Part shown: positions 8,448 through 18,755 of the stretch, in pieces
Layout of the letters: each line of letters opens with the position of its first letter
Numbering within the stretch: position 1 is the first letter of the stretch
NCBI RefSeq assembly: GCF_004354045.1
Contig: NZ_SMRT01000007.1
Location: 248,001-312,000 of the forward strand
Source: Paenibacillus piri
Lineage (GTDB): Bacteria > Bacillota > Bacilli > Paenibacillales > NBRC-103111
Length of the DNA stretch: 64,000 nucleotides
Direction of reading: 5' to 3'
The notes under the pieces: generated by a model
The model's database searches: none
Told to the model about the DNA's origin: nothing
Seen by the model: the letters and a program-made list of their open reading frames with translations, nothing else
Position numbers and translations under genes: made by a program

Positions 8448-9617
8448 CTAGGATAAAGTCTGCGGCGCCTCCAGCAGCTCCATGAACAAGTGTACCAGCT
8501 CCGGCTCCGGCTCGGCGCCGCCTGTTTGACGCGCATAAAAGCGGCGGAACAGCTCGTCCATCGGCATGCTGCGCATGGCGGCTTCTCCCGCCGCCGCTGC
8601 TTCCATTTCGGGATAGACCGGACGAATGTTGACGATCCCTTCCCTTGCTTTGCGCAGCGCGTGGATTTGTTCCATCGACATCGCTTCGGTCATCCGTATC
8701 TCGAGATCGATCCAGGCGTTTGCGTCGCGTCCTTCCTGAAGCCAGCCATGCACCTGGGCCAAGCCCATATCCGCTTTCCAGCGCGTCAAAGGCCTGCCGC
8801 TCGTCAAAAACAGCTCTTCCGGCTTCGCGACTTCCCCCGGCCTCACATCCAGCACCGTCACCGACTTGGCTTGACCGTGCTCGGAAAAGCTGTAAGCCAA
8901 TGGAGATCCGCTATACCGCATAAGCGAGGCTGTTTTTATCGTCTGCGGCCTGTGCAAATGCCCGAGCGCCACATACTGCGCTCCAACCGACAGTGCGGAC
9001 GTATCTACCGTATAGGCGCCGCCGACCTGAATAGGCCGCTCCGACTCGCTTTCCGCTCCGCCCAATACGTAAACATGGCTCATGATCAAATTAACGGTAT
9101 CCGTACGAAAATGCTTCGCCTGTCCCAGCGCAATATGCTTGACCCGGTCGGAATAAGCCGCGCGCAGCAGCTCCTCCTCCGCGCCTTCCGATAAAAGCTC
9201 CTTCAGCCTCGATTCCGATGGGTAAGGCAGTCCGAATAAACAGGCTTGCTCTCCCGTCCGGGAAATGGGAATCATCTCATGCCGGTCCTCCGGCAGGCCC
9301 ATCAGGATAACGCCCAGCTTCTGAGCCAGCGGCGCGGCTGCGGCCAGACGGTCGGGATGGTCATGATTGCCCGCGATGACTGCAACAGGCCGCGTTCCGT
9401 GATCGGCCAGCCGGGCCAAGGCGTCGTAAAACAGCTGCTCCGCCGCAGCCGGCGGGTTTACGGAATCGTATACATCGCCCGCCAACAGGACGAGATCGAT
9501 CTGCTGGTCATGAACGAGACGAACGAGTTCATCCACGAACGCCTCCTGTTCCGCCAGCCGGCTTCTGCCTTCCAAGGTTCGGCCAAAATGCCAGTCCGCC
9601 GTATGCAAAATCCGCAT
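8448..9617 (-). CDS. sbcD: Nuclease SbcCD subunit D (Mre11-like)
   Basis: Metallophosphoesterase partner of SbcC. The start ATG at 9617 follows GGGAGGCGG and gives 389 residues. Metal-binding motifs are in the expected order: HTADWHFGR (D8, H10), LAGDVYD (D48), AGNHDHPDR (N84, H85), then HVYVLGG and ALGHLHRPQ further on. Its length is normal for the family. It lies 70 bp after addA and probably belongs to the same transcript, putting both bacterial end-processing machines in one operon. Confidence 0.95.
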   Translation of the reverse strand: MRILHTADWHFGRTLEGRSRLAEQEAFVDELVRLVHDQQIDLVLLAGDVYDSVNPPAAAEQLFYDALARLADHGTRPVAVIAGNHDHPDRLAAAAPLAQKLGVILMGLPEDRHEMIPISRTGEQACLFGLPYPSESRLKELLSEGAEEELLRAAYSDRVKHIALGQAKHFRTDTVNLIMSHVYVLGGAESESERPIQVGGAYTVDTSALSVGAQYVALGHLHRPQTIKTASLMRYSGSPLAYSFSEHGQAKSVTVLDVRPGEVAKPEELFLTSGRPLTRWKADMGLAQVHGWLQEGRDANAWIDLEIRMTEAMSMEQIHALRKAREGIVNIRPVYPEMEAAAAGEAAMRSMPMDELFRRFYARQTGGAEPEPELVHLFMELLEAPQTLS

Positions 9618-9687
9618 GAAACCGCCTCCCTCCCCAATAGCGTTTTCCAATTAGTTGGTAATTTTAATCAATTCAACAATCGATCGA

Positions 9688-12600
9688 CTACAATTCCAAA
9701 ATATGGGTGCCGTCGAACAAGAAAATATATTTGCCCGTCACCGGCCGTTTCCAAATTTTTTCCACCGCTTTGGCATATAGGTCAAGCTGCATCCGGTATC
9801 GCTCGCGAATAGCATCCAGCGCCGCCGGCCCTCCGCCCTTTAAATGGTCGGTCTTGTAATCAAGCAATACGAGGCCATCCGACTCTTCAAATATACAATC
9901 GATCACACCCTGCAGCATTATCGTCTCATCGGCGGTCGCTTCATCCGTGACGCCGTAAACCTCACGCGCCGGCAGCCCGTAGCTGAACGGCATTTCGCGG
10001 TGAACCTGCGGCGACCGCAGCAGCCTGAGCCCGAGCTCGCTGCGGAAAAAAGCGGCAATCACTTCCGGCTCCACCACATCGCTCTGCGCCTCCGTCAAAA
10101 GCTCTCTGCGGACCATATCGGCCAGCGTTTCCTTGACGTCCTGCACGGACAATTCCCGGCTCAGCGGCATATGCTGCATGACCGAGTGAAAGACGGTCCC
10201 CCGCTCGGCGGCGCTCAGCTTCGCCTGCTCCATAAACCGCGGGCGCCGCACAATTGCGGGCCTGTACGACGGGCCGGATTCGGCTCCCGTATACATAGGT
10301 TCGTCCGTCAGCAGCTCCAACAGCTTATGATGCTCGGACAGCCGCTTCAGCTCGGTTACCGACGTCTTGGACAGCAGTGTCGCAGCCCGTTCGTGTTCGT
10401 ATCGCCATGACAGCCTGTCCCATACTTGCGTTTCCCAGTAACCGCCTTCCGGAACCGGCTCCAGCGCCAATACGGCTTGCCTAGAGGCGAGCGGCGCTTC
10501 ATGGGCCGCTGCGGCTTCGGCGATCGCTGCGAACACCTCCGGACGAACCAGCTGCACGTACCAGCGGGAACGCTCATCGGCGAACAGTGCCGGAACGGGC
10601 AGTACGGCCCCCGCCCGCTCGCGCAGCGCGGCTCCATCGGGATGGCGCATCAGCGCAGGACCGATCCAATCCAGGTAGCTGCGCGCCTTCGCCAGCGCCT
10701 CATCCGGCAGACGGTCTTGATGGCGCAAATAACGCGACCAATTTTGCAGCAGCTTGTCCGTTTCTTTTACCGTTGCCAGCAAATACAGCTTTTCTCTCGC
10801 CCGGGTCAACGCGACATACAGGACGCGCATTTCTTCGGCCAGCATCTCCATCCGTACTTTACGCCGGATGGCGAGCCACGGTAAAGTCGGGTAGCTGATC
10901 CTCGCCTCCGCCTCGAAAAATTTCGGACCGAACCCCAAGTCTTTATGCATCATGAAGGAATCGGCCAAATCGCGTTGGTTAAACCGTTTGGCCATACCGG
11001 CGACAAACACGACGGGAAACTCCAAGCCTTTGCTTTTATGTATGGACATGATCCTGACGACGTCCTCCTGCTCGCCAAGCGCCCTTGCCGTACCCAGATC
11101 GCCTCCGCTGTCCTTCATCCGTTCCACAAACCGCAAAAAGCGGAACAAACCGCGGAATGAGGTCGATTCATATTGACGCGCGCGGTCATACAGCGCCCTC
11201 AGATTAGCCTGACGCTGCTGTCCTCCCGGCAGCCCCCCGACAAAGTCATAAAACCCGGTAGCCCGGTAAATATTCCAAATCAAGTCGGCCAAAGCGCCTT
11301 GCTGCGCCTCCAGCCTCCAGGCTTCGAGCTGCTTCAAAAAGCGGCGGAGCTTGATCTGCAGCGCGGCGTCGACCTCCAGCCCTGACAAATCCTCGCCGCT
11401 TCCGGTCTCAGGACCGGCGCCCTTCACATGCCGGTCCGCAGGCAGCAGCAAGCCGGAAGCCGACAGCTCCCATAATCCGCCTTCCGCGGCAGGCCCGCCG
11501 ACAGCAATATCCGGATCGGCAGCCGTTTCATCGGCGGTTTCTTGCTTCGCATACGCATGCACCGCTTCATAAAAGCTGCCGTAGCGCCCCATAATCCGGA
11601 TATGCGCCAGCTGCTCCGTCGTGCATTGCACGATGGGGGAACGGAGCACGGACGCCAGCGGGATATCCTGAAACGGATTGTCAATTATTTTTAACAGCGA
11701 AAGCAGCACTTCCACCTCGGTAGCCGAGAAATAGCCGGTATTCAACTCCGCATAAGCGGGAATGCCCTGCAGCCGCAGCTCTTCGATCAATACGGGCGAC
11801 CACTGCTGGGTAGCCCGCATTAAAATAACGATGTCGCGGAATGTGATATCCCTCTGCCCGCCGCTTGTTTTATCAAGAACCTGAAATATGCGGTCCCCGC
11901 TCTTCCCCGTCAGTTTTCGGATTTGCGCCGCGATCATGCGCGCTTCCAGCTGGACGGTTTCCAGCTCGCGCGCCTCGCCGGCCGGATCGATGCCGTCCGC
12001 AGCATCGCCGTTACCCTCATCGGCCGACTCGTCATATCGATCAGCTTCGCCATCCCTGTCATCGCTGCCGAACTCATCGTCCGAGCGATCGACCAGCAGC
12101 AATTCGACAGCATCGTTGCCGTTGGCTATACGATTCCACTCGGGATAGTAGCTTGCGCCGTAAACCAGCTCGGCCCGGTCGTCGTATTCGATCTCTCCGA
12201 CCGTCTCCCCCATCAGCTGATGAAAAATATAGTTGACCCCGTCAACGATACGTGTACGGCTGCGGAAATTTTTGGCCAGATCAATCCTTTGTCCCGGTTC
12301 GCTTTCGCCGCTTCGGTAATTTCTGTACTTGTCCAAAAATAACCCGGGCTCGGCCAGCCGGAACCGGTAAATGCTCTGCTTCACGTCTCCCACCATAAAG
12401 CGGTTTCCCGGATCTTCCCGCGAAATTAAAGCGACGATCGCTTCCTGAACCCGGTTCGTATCCTGGTATTCATCCAGCAGCACCTCGACAAACCGTTCCC
12501 GGTAGCTTTGCGCCGCCTCCGAAGGTTTCATCCCGCCCGACTCCCGGTCCTCGTCATACAAAATGTGCAGGCAAAAATGCTCCAGGTCGCCAAAATCGAC

Positions 12601-13701
12601 GAGCCCCTTCGTTTTTTTCGCATGCTGGTACCGATGTCCAAACTCAATGACAAGCTCGACCAACGTTTCCATTAACGGGGCCATCGCCCGCAGCTCATCG
12701 TCGTACTGCTCCAGCGTCCGCGAGAACAGCTCCTCGGCCATGCCGGTCAGCTGTTCCTTCGCTTTATTTCTTAAATCCTTCACCTGCTCCTGCAGCAATT
12801 TATCCACATGATCTCCCCGGCACGGCTTCAGCTTGCCGAAGGAGACTCCCTGGAACGAATCGGTCAAATGCTCCCAGGAGTAGTCCGCCACTTGCTGCAA
12901 ATAGGCTACGGCTTCGATATCCTCGCGCAAATTATGCAGGTATGGCTCCGGCCCTCCCGGCTTCTCCGCCAGCTCCACCGCTTCCTTCAGCATGGATATG
13001 ACGCCTTCGAGCTCCAGCCGGACGGACGCCAGCAGACCCGGCAGCCACGGATTCGGCACCTCCGGATCGCGCTCGAACATGAGTGCCGTATCTCTCAGCC
13101 ACTTCGACGGCTGCGGATGGCTGCGCGACTCGTCGTACAGCCGCTGGACAAGCCGGAATAAAGCATCGTCGCTCCGTTCTCCGCCGAACCAATCGACCAG
13201 TTGCCAAAATTCGCCGTTCTCAACCGCCGCTCCGTACTGCTCCTCGAACAGCTCTTCGATCAGCTCCTGACGCATCAGCTCGCTTTCGGTTTCGTTGGCG
13301 ATCCGAAATCCGGGATCGAGCCCGATTCGCTGGTAATGCGTTTGAATAACTTCCAGACAAAAGGAATGCAGCGTCGTAATCGGAGCCCGTCCGATTAACG
13401 CAAGCTGCCGGCGAAGATGATCCGAGCCGGGATGGCGTTCCAGCGCTTTTTCCAGCGCTTCGCTGATCCGGTGCCGCATCTCCGCTGCGGCCGCCTTCGT
13501 AAACGTGGCAACCAGCAGCCGGTCGATATCGACCGGCTGCTGTTCGTCGGAAACGCGCCGTATAATCCGCTCGACGAGCACGGCGGTTTTTCCTGATCCG
13601 GCTGCGGCCGCCACCAGCATATCGTGGCCATGAATCGATATGGCGTCCCATTGATCGTCCGTCCAGGAAGTACCTTCGGGCTTATTTATTTTATTGATCA
13701 T
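9688..13701 (-). CDS. addA: ATP-dependent helicase/nuclease subunit A (AddA)
   Basis: UvrD-like helicase plus RecB-type nuclease of AddAB, which resects double-strand breaks for recombination. The start ATG at 13701 follows AAGGAGGTG and overlaps the addB stop (ATGA), giving 1337 residues; an upstream in-frame start lies inside addB without a site. Walker A is AAAAGSGKTA at residues 31-40. Further helicase motifs include VDFGDLEHF, LLDEYQDTN, VGDVKQSIYRFR, IMSIHKSKGLEFPVVFVAGM and RVLYVALTRAREKLYLL. The C-terminal nuclease motif is GVIDCIFEE...LLDYKTDH. A very acidic insert (DDEFGSDDRDGEADRYDESAD and onward) lies in the middle and looks like a disordered loop; another variable loop follows QETADETAADPD. 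Confidence 0.96.
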   Translation of the reverse strand: MINKINKPEGTSWTDDQWDAISIHGHDMLVAAAAGSGKTAVLVERIIRRVSDEQQPVDIDRLLVATFTKAAAAEMRHRISEALEKALERHPGSDHLRRQLALIGRAPITTLHSFCLEVIQTHYQRIGLDPGFRIANETESELMRQELIEELFEEQYGAAVENGEFWQLVDWFGGERSDDALFRLVQRLYDESRSHPQPSKWLRDTALMFERDPEVPNPWLPGLLASVRLELEGVISMLKEAVELAEKPGGPEPYLHNLREDIEAVAYLQQVADYSWEHLTDSFQGVSFGKLKPCRGDHVDKLLQEQVKDLRNKAKEQLTGMAEELFSRTLEQYDDELRAMAPLMETLVELVIEFGHRYQHAKKTKGLVDFGDLEHFCLHILYDEDRESGGMKPSEAAQSYRERFVEVLLDEYQDTNRVQEAIVALISREDPGNRFMVGDVKQSIYRFRLAEPGLFLDKYRNYRSGESEPGQRIDLAKNFRSRTRIVDGVNYIFHQLMGETVGEIEYDDRAELVYGASYYPEWNRIANGNDAVELLLVDRSDDEFGSDDRDGEADRYDESADEGNGDAADGIDPAGEARELETVQLEARMIAAQIRKLTGKSGDRIFQVLDKTSGGQRDITFRDIVILMRATQQWSPVLIEELRLQGIPAYAELNTGYFSATEVEVLLSLLKIIDNPFQDIPLASVLRSPIVQCTTEQLAHIRIMGRYGSFYEAVHAYAKQETADETAADPDIAVGGPAAEGGLWELSASGLLLPADRHVKGAGPETGSGEDLSGLEVDAALQIKLRRFLKQLEAWRLEAQQGALADLIWNIYRATGFYDFVGGLPGGQQRQANLRALYDRARQYESTSFRGLFRFLRFVERMKDSGGDLGTARALGEQEDVVRIMSIHKSKGLEFPVVFVAGMAKRFNQRDLADSFMMHKDLGFGPKFFEAEARISYPTLPWLAIRRKVRMEMLAEEMRVLYVALTRAREKLYLLATVKETDKLLQNWSRYLRHQDRLPDEALAKARSYLDWIGPALMRHPDGAALRERAGAVLPVPALFADERSRWYVQLVRPEVFAAIAEAAAAHEAPLASRQAVLALEPVPEGGYWETQVWDRLSWRYEHERAATLLSKTSVTELKRLSEHHKLLELLTDEPMYTGAESGPSYRPAIVRRPRFMEQAKLSAAERGTVFHSVMQHMPLSRELSVQDVKETLADMVRRELLTEAQSDVVEPEVIAAFFRSELGLRLLRSPQVHREMPFSYGLPAREVYGVTDEATADETIMLQGVIDCIFEESDGLVLLDYKTDHLKGGGPAALDAIRERYRMQLDLYAKAVEKIWKRPVTGKYIFLFDGTHILEL

Positions 13702-16700
13702 CGATCGGTCGCACCTCCTTCGCCCAACCCTGCACCGCCGGCAAGATCGCGATGATCCGATTTCGGCCAATCATCCTGCCTGATTCCGTTCCCGCGCGCA
13801 TCGCCGGCCGGCCTGTCTTCATTGGAGTTACCTGCATTCTTATTGCTGACCCTTGCACGTTTTTTGTTCGGATGGCTTTCTATTGCAAATCCGTCCAATT
13901 CGCCAAAATCCATAAACAGCTGTTCGGTTTCTTCAAGCTGTTCGGATGCAAGCTCGCCAGTCTCGCCTGCGTTCATGTCGGGGCCTCTGCCCTCATTTGA
14001 CTCCGGTGCGCCCAACAGCGGATTCCCCTCCGGCGCATCGTCCGCATGCACCGTGCCGCCCGCATTTGCCTCTGCCCCCGCTGGCGTCGGACCATCGGCA
14101 TTCGCTTCTGTCTCAGCTTGCACTGGACGGCCCTTATTCACCTCCGCTTCCGCATGAACCGGACTATCCGTATTCGCTTCTGCCCCCGCTTGCACCGTAT
14201 CGTCCGCCGCAGCGTATTCCCCCGCCTTTTTCGCCGGATTGGACGCAGGCTTGAATCCATTGCCCCGTCCCGTCTCCTGTGAATTCCCGTCCTCCGCTTT
14301 GGAAGCGCGAAATTGTACCACGTTATCCGTACCGGGCGACTCCGGCCGTTCTGCCGGCATCGTCTTGGGCTCCAACCGGGACGCCATCAGCTCCATAGCG
14401 CGGTCTTTCCCCATCGGCTTCAGCACCTTGTACTGATTCGCTTCGAACTGCGTATCGAAATGGCAGACCGGCTTGAAGGAGCAAAACGTGCATGCCGCCT
14501 CCGTCCCCATCCGGTACGGCTCGATGTTTACGCTGCCTCCGGTCATGGCCGAGCCGATTCCCTTGATCGTTCCGCGGACATAATTGCGCAGCAAATTCCA
14601 CTGCCCGTCGTCCGCCACCGACGAGGACTTATAGAAGCTGCCGTCCGCCTTCAAGGCTACCGGAATCAGCTGCGAATGGCCGCTCGACTCTGACAGCGCG
14701 CTGTCCATCAGCTGCGCCGTTTCCGCATCGGCGCGGACAAGCCCTCTCATCTTGAACCGCTTGCGCAGCTCCTCGTCCGCTTTTTCCGCCGATATCCGGT
14801 TTTTAAGCTGCAGCAGCGGATTATGAACGTGAAAATAGAGCACGCCTGCAGGCTTCGCTTCCGTACCGAGCCATGTCTTCGAGTGAGTTAAAATAACGTC
14901 CAGATAAGTCAGCATCTGCAGCGACAAGCCGTAAAAAACTTCGGCCAAATGCAGCGCCGTCGGACTCGATTTGTAATCGATAACGCGAAGCAGCGTCCCC
15001 TGCTCCGTATCCGCTCGGTCTACGCGGTCAATGCGGCCTCTAACGTCCATGCGGACGCCATTTTCCAGCATATAAGATAATGGCGGTATCGGCTGATCCG
15101 CGCCGAACCCGATCTCCAGGCCGATCGGTTCGAATCGGCCCCGTCTTGCATGCTCGCCCAGCATCATGGCCGCCCGCCCGACCACCTGTTTCAGCTTGCG
15201 GGTTATGTAATGATGACGTTTGGAGCTGAACAAAATTTCGCTCTGCAGCCTTGGCGCCAGCAGGTCAACCGCATCGCCGGCAATCGCCATGCAATCTTCC
15301 GGCGTCAGCCGGCTCCAATGTCCGCCCCGGCTTACTACCTGAGCGGCAAACATGCTGAGCGCCGCATGAAACAATTGACCGATATCCGGCGCCTCCAGCC
15401 GGTAAATTCTTCTTTCCTGAAGCCTTAAGCCATGGGAAGCAAATTGCGAGAATGGGCAGGCGACAAACCGCTCCATCCTGGATACGCTCGTCAGCACATG
15501 ATCCCCGTATAACAGGCGGCTCATCCGGCTGCTCAGCGGCTTCGCCTCATTCGTGTAGAGCAGAGACTGCATCAGCGCCTTCAACCGTTTGCTCCAGCCC
15601 GGCTGACGAATAAACCAGTTGTAGACCGCCCACCAGACGTCGGACATCTGCTCGCCCCGCAGCCATTGCTTCAGCTGCACGATCAGGAACGACATCGCTT
15701 TGGCCGGATGCTCCACATAATCGAGCTGCTCCGTCATACTCATTTGCGCAGCCGGCTCGTTCAATAGCAGACGCTCGCGAACAAATGGAAACAACCGCTT
15801 CATATGCCGGATCACATCGGACGGCAGCAGTGATTTTCCCTCCTCGTCCGCCAGCGGATAGCTCAGCCACAAGCAGGCCGACGGCGCGCAAAAGGCGCTG
15901 TAAATCAAAAATTGCTCGTCCAGCAGCTTTCGCCTGCTGTCCTCGGCCATCGGAAGACCGCCGACGGCCAGCGTCTCCCGCTCCTGTTCGGACAAAACGC
16001 TTTCCTCATTCATTTTGGCCGGAATGACGCCATCGTTCACGCCCAGCACAAAGACATGCTTCACGCTCCCCATGCGGGTGCGGTCCATGCTGCCGATCAG
16101 CACCTGATCCAAGGAAGGAGGCACGAGCCCGAGCTTTATGCTCTCCATCCCGGTTTCGAGCAGCCGTGCAAACGCTTCGGTCGATACCTCTTCCCCGCCC
16201 ATAATTTCAACAAGCTGATCGAGCATATCGATGATGCGGTCCCATACCTGGGCATGCTCCCTCGCCTTTTCCGTATCGCCGGCCTGAACGGCGGCCTGGC
16301 TCCAGCTCTCCAGCCGGTCGGGCACCTGCAGCGCGGTCAGCAGGCGGAACAGCGTCGCCACACGGTGTTCGACCCGACCCGATTGCTTCATCTCCTCCTG
16401 GAAAAGATGCAGCGGCTCGGCTACCCGTCTTCGTCCGGCATGAATGAGACGCATAAAAGCGGCTTCCGCTTCATTCACCTCCGCTTCGGGCCGTTCCAGA
16501 CTCGAACGCAGCGAATACGTCCACGGCTTGCCGTCAAACCAGCGCGCGCCTTGAATGCCGAATGCAAGCACGTAATTTTCCAGTTGGTCCATCGAATGGC
16601 GGTCCAGCCGATCCGGATTATTTTCCGACTGAAGCGGCAAAAAGAAACCCGTTTTTACACAGCGGAACACCGCATCGTACTTCCAATAGTGAAGAATCAC

Positions 16701-17903
16701 ATCCATGGCGGAACGGATAAGCTCCACAAGCGGGTGATCCATAACCGAACGCTTCTGATCGAAAAAATGGGGGATGCCGAAATCGGCAAACGTCATCGCC
16801 AGCAAAGGTCCGTAGCCTTCGGCATTTCGAACCGTCACGGCAATTTCCCGGTATCGCAGCCGCCCTTCCCGGACGAGCCGTAAAATATCTCTGGCCGTCC
16901 CCTCCACCTCCGCTCTGCGGCTCACGGCTGCGGACAGACGAATCCCTATTTCATTTGTCCTGACAAGGTTTCCGTCAGGAAACGGCTTTTTCAAACGCTG
17001 CTCGAACGTCGTCTCCATATAAGCCAGCATCGGGCTCTCCTGAAAACGGACCGGCGGCTGCGACGGCAGGATAAGCGTCTCCTCTATGGACAATTGCAGC
17101 CGGTCGAGCCTTTCCTTTAATTGCAGCATCGTACGGGCCGGCGGGTGGAACAAATCCAGATCGTGCAGCTTCTCGCCAATCCGGTATTCCCGGTCCAGGG
17201 TGAGCGTCAACGTGACGCTATTGCAATGGCTTGTCAAGCCTTCTATTATTGCGAGCTCCTGCGGCGTGAATCCGTGAAAGCCGTCGATCCAGCATTCAGC
17301 GTCGCGGATATAGCCGGAATGCGGCAGCTGCTCGGCCAGCAGCGTTAAATAATCTTCACCGTCCAAATATGCTTGGGACAGCTCCGTCTCGAACTCCCTG
17401 TACAACAGCTGCAGATCGTGCAGCTTATCCGGCAGCATCGCCGCCTGCATCGAACTAAAGGATGCATTTGCGGCGAACTCGGACAGACTATCGGATGAGA
17501 TGCAGTATCTTTTAAATTCGGTGAACAGCTCTTCGATTTTTTCGATAAAGCCCATTTGATCCATCGAAGTATGAAATAATTTCAAATGATCGCGGTGCTT
17601 ATGTAAAATTTTATGTAAAAGCAGTATTTTCCCGGTACCGTCGATCGGCAGCCGGGCCGTACCTCCGACCTCCTGCATAACGCGCCAGGCCAGTCTGCGG
17701 AAGCTCAATACTTGCGCGCGCAGCGTCCCGCCCAGCTCCGGTGATGAAACTAGCGCATATTCCGCAAGCGACGTAGCCTGCTCGGGGACAAGCAGGATGA
17801 GCGGCCGGCCGTTAGGCTCCTTCAGCAGCTTGTCCTTGATGCTGCGCAGACAATAGTCGCTCTTGCCGCTGCCGGCTCTCCCCAGCACAAATCGCATGGC
17901 CAT
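13698..17903 (-). CDS. addB: ATP-dependent helicase/deoxyribonuclease subunit B (AddB)
   Basis: Partner of AddA, with an N-terminal helicase-like fold and a C-terminal Fe-S nuclease. The start ATG at 17903 follows AGGAGG. The first residues hold LGRAGSGKSDYCL (Walker A). The nuclease part shows the first cluster cysteine in RFVACPFSQFASHGL, the active-site segment LRVIDYKSS, and the remaining three cysteines in CTFCSFKPVC. At 1401 residues it is about 230 longer than usual AddB. The excess is a low-complexity tail after the Fe-S motif, including four 12-residue repeats. The gene overlaps addA by four bases and leads the addB-addA-sbcD-sbcC operon. Confidence 0.95.
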   Translation of the reverse strand: MAMRFVLGRAGSGKSDYCLRSIKDKLLKEPNGRPLILLVPEQATSLAEYALVSSPELGGTLRAQVLSFRRLAWRVMQEVGGTARLPIDGTGKILLLHKILHKHRDHLKLFHTSMDQMGFIEKIEELFTEFKRYCISSDSLSEFAANASFSSMQAAMLPDKLHDLQLLYREFETELSQAYLDGEDYLTLLAEQLPHSGYIRDAECWIDGFHGFTPQELAIIEGLTSHCNSVTLTLTLDREYRIGEKLHDLDLFHPPARTMLQLKERLDRLQLSIEETLILPSQPPVRFQESPMLAYMETTFEQRLKKPFPDGNLVRTNEIGIRLSAAVSRRAEVEGTARDILRLVREGRLRYREIAVTVRNAEGYGPLLAMTFADFGIPHFFDQKRSVMDHPLVELIRSAMDVILHYWKYDAVFRCVKTGFFLPLQSENNPDRLDRHSMDQLENYVLAFGIQGARWFDGKPWTYSLRSSLERPEAEVNEAEAAFMRLIHAGRRRVAEPLHLFQEEMKQSGRVEHRVATLFRLLTALQVPDRLESWSQAAVQAGDTEKAREHAQVWDRIIDMLDQLVEIMGGEEVSTEAFARLLETGMESIKLGLVPPSLDQVLIGSMDRTRMGSVKHVFVLGVNDGVIPAKMNEESVLSEQERETLAVGGLPMAEDSRRKLLDEQFLIYSAFCAPSACLWLSYPLADEEGKSLLPSDVIRHMKRLFPFVRERLLLNEPAAQMSMTEQLDYVEHPAKAMSFLIVQLKQWLRGEQMSDVWWAVYNWFIRQPGWSKRLKALMQSLLYTNEAKPLSSRMSRLLYGDHVLTSVSRMERFVACPFSQFASHGLRLQERRIYRLEAPDIGQLFHAALSMFAAQVVSRGGHWSRLTPEDCMAIAGDAVDLLAPRLQSEILFSSKRHHYITRKLKQVVGRAAMMLGEHARRGRFEPIGLEIGFGADQPIPPLSYMLENGVRMDVRGRIDRVDRADTEQGTLLRVIDYKSSPTALHLAEVFYGLSLQMLTYLDVILTHSKTWLGTEAKPAGVLYFHVHNPLLQLKNRISAEKADEELRKRFKMRGLVRADAETAQLMDSALSESSGHSQLIPVALKADGSFYKSSSVADDGQWNLLRNYVRGTIKGIGSAMTGGSVNIEPYRMGTEAACTFCSFKPVCHFDTQFEANQYKVLKPMGKDRAMELMASRLEPKTMPAERPESPGTDNVVQFRASKAEDGNSQETGRGNGFKPASNPAKKAGEYAAADDTVQAGAEANTDSPVHAEAEVNKGRPVQAETEANADGPTPAGAEANAGGTVHADDAPEGNPLLGAPESNEGRGPDMNAGETGELASEQLEETEQLFMDFGELDGFAIESHPNKKRARVSNKNAGNSNEDRPAGDARGNGIRQDDWPKSDHRDLAGGAGLGEGGATDR
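14055..14198 (-). repeat. Four 36-bp (12-residue) repeats in the AddB C-terminal tail
   Basis: Exact 36-bp units at 14163-14198, 14127-14162, 14091-14126 and 14055-14090 encode TVQAGAEANTDS, PVHAEAEVNKGR, PVQAETEANADG and PTPAGAEANAGG. They lie after the last conserved AddB motif and predict a disordered acidic tail. Confidence 0.8.
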
Positions 17904-18064
17904 ATATGTAATCCTCCTGGAAGGTTCGACATTGGATAACTTTCTCTCCGTTTCTACTATTTTACCAAATAAGTGCGGTCGGCGGGAAAGGGATATTATG
18001 GGATTAGTATACCATGCATCCGGAACATATGTTTGTTTTATTTCAACCGTGCGCTGCCCAAGAC

Positions 18065-18110
18065 CAAAAAAGCCCGCCGCATCCCGGGCAAGAAGGGAAG
18101 CCGGCGGAGC
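18065..18110 (-). terminator. Intrinsic terminator of the nitroreductase gene
   Basis: On the minus strand a GC-rich stem (GCTCCGCCGGCTTCCC pairing with GGGATGCGGCGGGC) is followed by six T's. It separates the nitroreductase from addB. The rest of the gap 17904-18064 is the addB upstream region, with TATACT-like boxes but no clear promoter. Confidence 0.75.
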
Positions 18111-18126
18111 TTATATAGGCGCGAAG

Positions 18127-18720
18127 CTATTCCGTAATCCAAACGGTCTTCGAAGCGGCCGGCTGTCTTTTGCCGGGCTGCCGAGGCGCCGCCGGATAAC
18201 CCACGTAAACAAGGCCGACGATATGTTCCTCCTCGCTCAAACCAAACGCCTGCCTCATTCGCGGATGATAGGCCGGCGCTCCGGAGCGCCAGATCGCCCC
18301 AAGACCCATGCTGTACGCTGCGAGCAGCATATTTTGAACCGCTGCATGGACGGCGGCGAATTCCTCCATCCGATCGACGCCTGCCGCGGCGGAAGGCGAC
18401 ACGGCGGCGGCGATCACGACAGGCGCACGGAACGCTTTATCCGCCTGCTTCCGGCACATCGCTTCACCCTCTTCCGCCGGCAAATCCCGGCAAGATTCCG
18501 CTGCAATATCCCTATAAGCATCAGCCAGTACCTGCCGGCCCGCGCCTGTCATAACAAAAAATCGCCAAGGCTCCGTCACGTGATGATTGGGCGCCCATGA
18601 AGCCGCTTCCAGCAAGCTTTCAATCTGCTTGCGGTCCAACGGGTCCTGCTTGACTTTACCTACGCTTCGCCGGCCGCGAATCGCTTCCTCCACACTCATC
18701 GCCGAATGTTGTTGGCTCAC
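18127..18720 (-). CDS. Nitroreductase family protein
   Basis: FMN-dependent NAD(P)H nitroreductase-like enzyme of about 197 residues. A GTG at 18720 is the best start: AAAGGTGGG lies just upstream, while further-upstream ATGs have no site. The family signature is at the N-terminus (SVEEAIRGRRSVGKVK, contacting FMN), with ASWAPNHHVTEPWRFFV and the late motif SMGLGAIWRSG. The substrate is unknown; such enzymes reduce quinones, nitro-compounds or flavins. A Fur-type palindrome stands in the promoter region (18756-18770), which suggests iron control. It is monocistronic, with its own terminator. Confidence 0.9.
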   Translation of the reverse strand: MSQQHSAMSVEEAIRGRRSVGKVKQDPLDRKQIESLLEAASWAPNHHVTEPWRFFVMTGAGRQVLADAYRDIAAESCRDLPAEEGEAMCRKQADKAFRAPVVIAAAVSPSAAAGVDRMEEFAAVHAAVQNMLLAAYSMGLGAIWRSGAPAYHPRMRQAFGLSEEEHIVGLVYVGYPAAPRQPGKRQPAASKTVWITE

Positions 18721-18755
18721 CGATATCCCACCTTTGGACATAATCACGATATACA

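Noticed and set aside
17863..18600. 245-codon plus-strand frame across the addB upstream region and nitroreductase
   Set aside because: It crosses a terminator and lies antisense to a clear gene; no domain and no ribosome binding site.
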